From Paulownia fortunei (Eukaryota > Streptophyta > Magnoliopsida > Lamiales > Paulowniaceae): a DNA stretch of 64,000 nucleotides. Location: the NCBI GenBank assembly GCA_019321725.1, contig CM033123.1:566960-630959 (forward strand). Reading direction: 5' to 3'. Under the pieces are notes generated by a model. It did no database searches. It saw nothing but the letters and a program-made list of their open reading frames with translations, and was not told the origin of the DNA. Position numbers and translations under genes: made by a program. Each line of letters starts with the position of its first letter. Positions within the stretch are counted from its first letter, which is position 1. Of this stretch, positions 57,901 to 64,000 are shown piece by piece.

Positions 57901-60900
57901 TGAAATAATTAGGTATTTTGTATCGAATTATACCTATATTAATTGCTAATTTTAAAGACGAATTTTGTGATGAAAGCAAGATTTTGTCAATTTTTTTCTA
58001 AATTAACCCCAATAATACCCGAATTACGAATTTTAAGAGCTAATAAATTATTCCCGAGTCTGAAATTTGTTCTTATGAACAAAGGAGGACAAACAAGTTA
58101 TAACTAGCAATGTTAGAAAGTTGGAAGAGATATTGCAGAAAATGAATATTAATGGGTCAATGACGAGAAAACAACAGCATGAAGAAAATAACAGGACTTC
58201 CCTGGTGCAACATAAATACGTTAAACCGTCTAAGAGGACATTGATTTGACATAGATTGAATAATTGACAACAGTATCTGGTCAAGTTGGACCCACTTACA
58301 TATGATGATAAAGTAAATCATAAATATTAGTGGCATGAGCCTTTTCCAAAGGCCACAATTTACACAAGGGCGAACTTTGAAAGGCCATAGATTCTCATAT
58401 CTGCCTCCTTAAAATGAATTGAGCAAGTCAAAATGCACTCTAGGAATTCCAAGCAAATCAACTGAAATAAAGTACTCAATGCAATCACTCTTATATTTTT
58501 GCTTGCACACAAAACTCCAGAGTCATAACTTCTTAAGATCAGAACAACAAAAATCTCTTTTTATTTATTTGTTCATTTCTCAAGTACGACTTTTTGTCCT
58601 GTGTTTGCCTCTGAACAAATTTAATTCAATTGCTGAACTGAGCCTCTAATTGAACTTCCATTTTAAAGAATTACCCCATAACCATAACATGGTGCAATAA
58701 ATGTTGGAACGTAAATTCATCGTTAGTTATACTATGACAAAGAAACATGAAAATGAAATGCATCATATTCATATTCTTATATTACCGATAACTTTAAAAC
58801 AATTTAAAAAAGGGTAAAAAAATGCTGAGAAATTAAGCAAAAAGAGTTTTATACAAGGCCCATGCAATAGGACCAATAAGCTATTTGTGCAATCAATCAA
58901 CAATATACTTGATATAAGTCATCAGTAGAAAAAATCATTATCTCCATCAATACCTACAAATGATGAGTACATATTTTCCTGTGGAGGGTCAATGATCGCT
59001 TGAAAGATAATACTGTATCAACTCAAATATATGTACTCGTGGAAAGAAAAAATGTGAATACAAAACAGAATAAAAGATAATGTAAGACCTAAAGGGGGAC
59101 CAGTTAAAGAATAGAAGCAAGAATTATAGTAATTGACCATAGACATGTATAAATAATTGCTCTATTATTCAATCACGCGCAACTACACTAGCTTATTAAT
59201 TAAAATATTCTTCAGCCCGACAATAATCAATGAATTAGTCAGGACAAATGACATGTTGGCAAGGTGATAATTAAAACATTAAGAATAGAAATGATAAGGC
59301 AGCAGAGATGCCCATTTTCAAGCTAGAAAAGCAGAATGACTACATCTTTGTTTGCGTGTATAAGAATAACATACCTAAGATCTGGGGATCTTATATAGTA
59401 AAATAAGAAGAGCATACCTAACGTCTGGGGCTAAAACATGCTCTACTGTGGTTGCAATCACGGCAGCTAGTTGTCCAACAACAATATCATGGGCGGACCC
59501 CTCGCTACCTGCCCCTGATCTAGGAAACAACACATGTTGCAATCGAGGTAGTGTTTTAGGATTGACACTTCCTTCTTCAGTTTCAATCTTCCCATACGTA
59601 CAAGGCCCAGCAGAGAGGTCAATCACAACAAATCTGGGTTTCAAGATCAAGGAACATCAAAAAATTTGAAATGACAAAAACAAAAGTAACTAAAAGGAAT
59701 ATACAAGATTATTTTTCTGGAAAAAAAATAAGTCAATTACTAGTCAAATTAACTTGAAGCTGAGTTCCATTTGACACATAACCTTGACTTCACTGTACCT
59801 GCCAGATCCAAGCCAAACCTGAGATGCGCCTCCTCCATTATACCGGTAGCGATATATGTAATCCCCCTCTTGTTTCTTCATATCCTCTTCATTTAGATGT
59901 GTGATTTTTCCGTACATTAAACTATCAAGATCAAGCTCCTTGTATCTAGGATCTATTCGTACCTGTAAAAGTGCAAAAAACACTAGCGTTCAGTAATGCA
60001 AGATTCTATGATGAATTACCTACTACAAGCAGTTTACGACTGTTAAATTAATATCCCAAAAAACATACAAGAAGCAACATTTGCATTCACTACCTTCTGA
60101 GCTTAAACATTGTGGCGAACTATCAAGATTGACATAACTGACCTTATCAAAGTTAACCACAAAAATAGCAGTTGGCCTAGGTCTGTCCATTTCTTCGACA
60201 GGGTATCCCCCATTTTCTACGTCAAACAAGTAAGAATAAAGCTTCTCAAATTCTGGTTCAACAGCCGTTGCTTCCACCTCAAACAAAGGAACTTCCCTTC
60301 CAAAATCTGCCTGTAAGCTATAAAGTTAAAGAAACTTTCATATGAAATCCAGAAGGGAGAGCCAAAATATGCATATGGTGTCACCTCTCTTGCAGTGCCA
60401 GCTGGAGCCATGGCTGTTTTCACTGCTTTCTCCAATGCTATCAATTCTGGCTGTCCAGTCTGCAGTGAGAAGTGAAAAGAGATTTTGGGTAAACTTGCCA
60501 AAAGGAAGAAGCAGTCAACCCATCTTTTAATCCTGAACGTGTTACTTGTTGGTGACATCTACATTTGGTGTCTTGCTGTCAACTTAAGTTTTTGTCGTTG
60601 CAGCACTATTTATATTATTTTAAAGGAGTGATATTTTCTACAGTCAAAAAAGTGAAATGCTACTAGATCAGATTACTTATCATGGCTTGTGTAACATCAT
60701 TTGTCAAATTACCCACCAGACAGGCACTTCCTTGATATGACCCACCTTTATGGAAAACTACATCGTCAGTCCATCCAAGGTATTGGCTTCTATTACAGAA
60801 AACTAAATATGTAATTTGCAAAATTGATTCCTTAACCTGAATCATGCATATGGTTATACAAATATATTCATATAAATGGAACAGAGAGAGAAAGATTGAT

Positions 60901-62861
60901 ACTCAGTATGACTAGCTTGAAATTCTACTTTCCATTTTGATAGGATACTCTGATAGGAAACAATAACAGAATGGCACTAAAGCATTGGATCTATAACAAC
61001 ATCAAGCAAGGCGCATATATATAAAGGAAAAATCAGGCTTACTGGGAATGAATTAAACACTACGTGATGCTCAATATCAAGTGGCTGGCCAGTCTCTAAG
61101 CATGAAGGTCTGTGAGATGGAAAGCCTACTCTCAAAAACTCCTCCAACTTTTGAGAATCTACACTATACCTGTAGCCTCCGTCACCATTGAAGCCAATAA
61201 GGACCACATTTACTTCAAGAGGGACTTGAAATGGAACCTATGAGAGAGCTAAGGATGTAAGCAGACATCAAATCAAGAATAGAATTCACTACGACATTGA
61301 ACATTTATCATTTTTATATGCCATTAGCCATTATTGAACAGAGGACGAAGCCTGTGGAATTTTTCTTTTGATTATTACAAGTTAGAAAAAAGTTTCATAA
61401 TATTAGAAACAACAATAAAAAGAATACCACGAACATCTACAATGACCATGAGATCATTTTGCCTCATGTAGTATTCATTACATAAAAAATGATTAGAAGT
61501 CCTTGAATAATTTACTAAGACAACTGGTTAACATATGATCAATTTTCATTTACTTTGTTTATCATAACGAAGCACATTTCAGTTAGCGCTATGCCACAAT
61601 TCACAAGCTCAAAACTATTTTACTTTTCACCAAAAAAATTAAATCAAATAAAACATCCACATGCTTATAGATAAAAATTCAAAAGGGGAAAACAAACTTA
61701 ATGTAAAAAAATTAGCAGTCATACCATCCAGAAATATATTCACCAAAAACAAAATGCTCACAGTCAAAACTCATATTCACCAAAAATCCAGTAGTTCAAA
61801 ACCATTCAAAGGACAAAACAAGAGCAAGAAAGTTAGTCAAATGAAGTTACTTAAACTGTCAATTCAAAATTGCCATTTCAGCTCACAAATTTTACAGTAA
61901 AAGATAATTAACAGCATAAAATCTGCAAAAACAAAACACTCACAGTCGAAATTCATATAACATATATATACACACAAGTAATGGATCACGCAGCCAATGC
62001 AAAATTGGCAGTTCAGCTTACAAATGTACAATCCAATACAACTAAAGCAAACAATCGTTTCAATGACTCAGCAACAAGCAAAATAGAGGGTGAAAAGAAA
62101 ACCTCTCACCACAGAAACAAGCATAACATACATATACATATAAATACAAACAAATGCACACAGACGTGCACGCACACGAACACGCACACACAACAACAAC
62201 AACAAAAAGAAGAAAAAAAATACAAACCAAAACTTAATAATTAAGCCACCTTCGAAATTGCCATTTAAGCTTACAAATGCACAATTCAACATAACCAAAC
62301 CGAACAAAAACAGTTGAAACTTATTTAACACGCGTACAAAATGAATTAATCAACCATTTCAGGTCACAAATGTACAGTTTGACATAACCTTTCAACGCTT
62401 CAAAAACGCTCAAAATTAATTGAAAAAAAAAAAAAGGAAGAGGAAGACAGAGGAAAAAAGCGTTCACAGTCTGAATTCATATAACACGCACATACAAACG
62501 GAAAAATAAACACACACACACACACACACACACAATTAAATAGACTACAGCAAACATACATTTCAAAACTTCAACTAACAAATTCTTTTTGAAAAAAAAA
62601 AGACAGAACTCACAGTCGAAATTAATACTATAAATCGTATCTACGCGCACACATGCATGTGTATTGTGTGATTTGTACCTCAGCGCGAGAGTGGAGCATC
62701 TGACGAACATCAGATCGAACGGAATCCTTGACATCTTGAAATGCCCCATGATGCCACGTCGGATGCCCTGGGTCTCTACGATACGCCTGTGGCGCAGATT
62801 CTACCCATATCAAGCTCAATAAAATTCCTAACAAATAATAGGAGATTTTAATCCGCTTCAT
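53991..62861 (-). CDS. Large secretory-pathway membrane protein, At5g58100-like (16 exons, 806 aa)
   Basis: Exons: 62679-62861, 61043-61237, 60385-60459, 60143-60310, 59799-59962, 59418-59633, 57379-57505, 57014-57202, 56675-56761, 56341-56501, 56016-56135, 54971-55196, 54698-54757, 54456-54629, 54267-54376, 53991-54156. All introns are GT-AG and the frame is continuous. It starts with a signal peptide (LLGILLSLIWVESA, cleaved near residue 23) and ends with one membrane segment (about 782-802) plus a 4-residue tail, SPVR. The large lumenal part has the conserved stretches RYRYNGGGASQVWLGSGRF, DLSAGPCTYGKIETEEGSV, LVPIIVLQNHNRYNIM, GRFHVHTKTYVDGAILKEE and AAGCHPFGPFSNTSQISQML. The family resembles Arabidopsis At5g58100, linked to pollen exine formation as I recall; the biochemical function is unknown. 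Intron 6 is about 1.9 kb. An open stretch at 60717-60836 could be an optional 40-codon exon but was left out. Confidence 0.85.
54908..54957. repeat. (AAC)n/(AAT)n microsatellite in an intron
   Basis: A few CAA units are followed by about 12 AAT units, in the intron between exons 12 and 13 of the large membrane-protein gene, 14 bases downstream of the exon 12 donor (on the minus strand). Confidence 0.9.
62510..62534. repeat. (CA)n microsatellite in intron 1
   Basis: About 12 uninterrupted CA units lie within the first intron of the large membrane-protein gene. They are close to other CA/CG-rich low-complexity sequence at 62150-62200. Confidence 0.9.
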
Positions 62862-63115
62862 GCTCTGCAGAAAATCTAAAAATCGAACAAAAATTCTTGT
62901 AATTTCTTCTTCTTCGTCGCACTTTTTTATTTAATTTAATTTTGTTTGAATTGTCCTCTCTATTTTCCTTCAGCTTATTTTCTGAGTTTTCACTTTGAGA
63001 AATCGATTTGACTGAGACGTGAGCTGAATTCCACATATACCCCCTCCTTATTTTGGTTTGGTTTCGTCGGGGTGGGCTGGGCCTGTACGAGATTGACCCT
63101 CGGGCCATTATGGTT
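62862..63115 (-). promoter_or_regulatory. 5'UTR and promoter of the At5g58100-like gene
   Basis: A CT/GAA-rich leader sits directly upstream of the ATG. Around 63073-63084 is TGGGCTGGGCC, two overlapping site II elements, with another TGGGC near 63118. No TATA box is seen. This is consistent with broad expression. Confidence 0.35.
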
Positions 63116-64000
63116 GATGGGCATATTAAAACTCTTACAATTGGATGCTCGTTAGCCCAAGATGTTAGAATTTTAATTTGAAGCTCGTCTAAAGTTGGTA
63201 AATTTCCTTATTAAACCAAAGTATATGAAGAACTCTTTTTGTTTGTTATTTTTGGAACTCAACAAAATAAGGTAGACAATAGTACCTCATGCAACAAAAA
63301 TATTAGACGTAACTCCACGAAAATTGATCTTTGTGGTAAGCTAAATCTCTTTCAGATTATAACTCCACTTTTCCTCTTGTAATTTTACTATAGTTGTTTT
63401 TTTGTGCTTTTTTGTCGTTGGTTTAGACTTTTTGTTGGCTCTTTTTTTTTTTTTCTTTCCCACATAAAGATTTTTTTTTTTTTTTGTATGTAATGCTTGT
63501 GACAATTCTGAAAATAATAGACGATGACTTTATTTATAAATATAAAAAATTATTTATTTACATAAATTAATTGCCCATGACTTTGAATTGCATCTGCCTT
63601 GCCCTACACTCCATTGTGGCTGTAGGCCAATGCCAGTTTTGCATGCTCAGATACGTGGCCTATGATGATTTCTTCTATAGTTCACTCTTTTTTATATCAT
63701 TATGAAAATATATTTCATCATTTAATACTGTCGTATTATTGAGTATTGGGCTGTTTAAATATTTAACAAAATGTACAGACCTCTTCTTGTTCACAATGGT
63801 GGGATTGGGAGTTGGCCAACTATAAATAGATGGCTCTAGAAATGGTACAATTATTTAATTACTCATTCTTTCACTAAAAAAAAAAAAAAGAGATAATATT
63901 AGTTGTTAATTATAAATGAATTGTGAACCCATCATTTTCAAAATTAAGTCATTGAATATAGATTAGTGTTATTATTTAAATATATATATATAACATACGA
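63116..64000. other. Intergenic region with a possible promoter at the edge
   Basis: AT-rich with poly(T) runs near 63441-63485. TATAAATA at 63821-63828 (+), followed by a pyrimidine-rich CTCATTCTTTCACT at about 63864, looks like a core promoter. The gene it would serve would start beyond the window. No coding sequence is visible inside. Confidence 0.35.

Noticed and set aside
1..64000. CRISPR arrays, operons, or known plant miRNA precursors
   Set aside because: No regularly spaced identical repeats with unique spacers are present, the gene structure is eukaryotic, and none of the well-known conserved miRNA sequences I looked for (such as miR156, miR160, miR166 and miR172) was seen.

Overview
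This window looks like nuclear DNA of a eudicot plant. It has a very AT-rich intergenic background, GT-AG introns, TATA boxes and plant-type promoter motifs (site II TGGGCY/RGCCCA, telo-box AAACCCTAA, E2F TTTSSCGC). Six of the genes belong to plant or general eukaryotic families I can place, or carry recognisable architecture. No organellar, bacterial or viral genes were seen. An asterid, perhaps Lamiales, is a guess only.

Layout: 1-8.5 kb is gene-poor, with microsatellites and one 66-bp insert flanked by 18-bp direct repeats. 9.2-12.6 kb (minus) is prefoldin subunit 3. 12.8-19.2 kb is gene-poor. 19.2-20.2 kb (minus) is an atypical bHLH factor of the bHLH147/148/149/150 (AIF) type. 20.96-22.16 kb is a noncoding foldback element with long inverted arms. 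25.23-25.59 kb is a tRNA-derived SINE with a 9-bp target-site duplication. 27.9-29.4 kb (minus) encodes a 243-residue tail-anchored protein whose C-terminus resembles a plant KASH tail.

The most interesting region is 30.7-42.7 kb, a local family of small secreted-peptide precursors. Two intact plus-strand genes (86 and 100 aa) share a signal peptide, a KNRHLLSD block, a DQNTHH block and a tyrosine-containing basic/proline C-terminus. They also share a promoter cassette, a 5'UTR intron ending just upstream of the ATG, and 3'-flanking repeats. Downstream lie at least five decaying copies of the same cassette and one divergent inverted relative (94 aa). A second foldback element sits between the two intact copies. 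I do not recognise the family. The 100-aa copy ends in a 13-residue DY...PP..N segment reminiscent of RGF/GLV/CLEL peptides, and the inverted relative has a CLE-like stretch.

45.7-48.7 kb (plus) is the GINS subunit SLD5, with an E2F site upstream. 49.7-50.2 kb (minus) is an intronless EF-hand protein of the CP1 type. 52.06-52.17 kb is a strong housekeeping-type promoter with no matching ORF but a possible box C/D snoRNA about 0.6 kb downstream. 54.0-62.9 kb (minus) is a 16-exon gene for an 806-aa secretory-pathway membrane protein resembling Arabidopsis At5g58100. Exon boundaries were derived by hand from splice consensus and reading-frame continuity. Apart from the peptide cluster, the genes are functionally unrelated neighbours.
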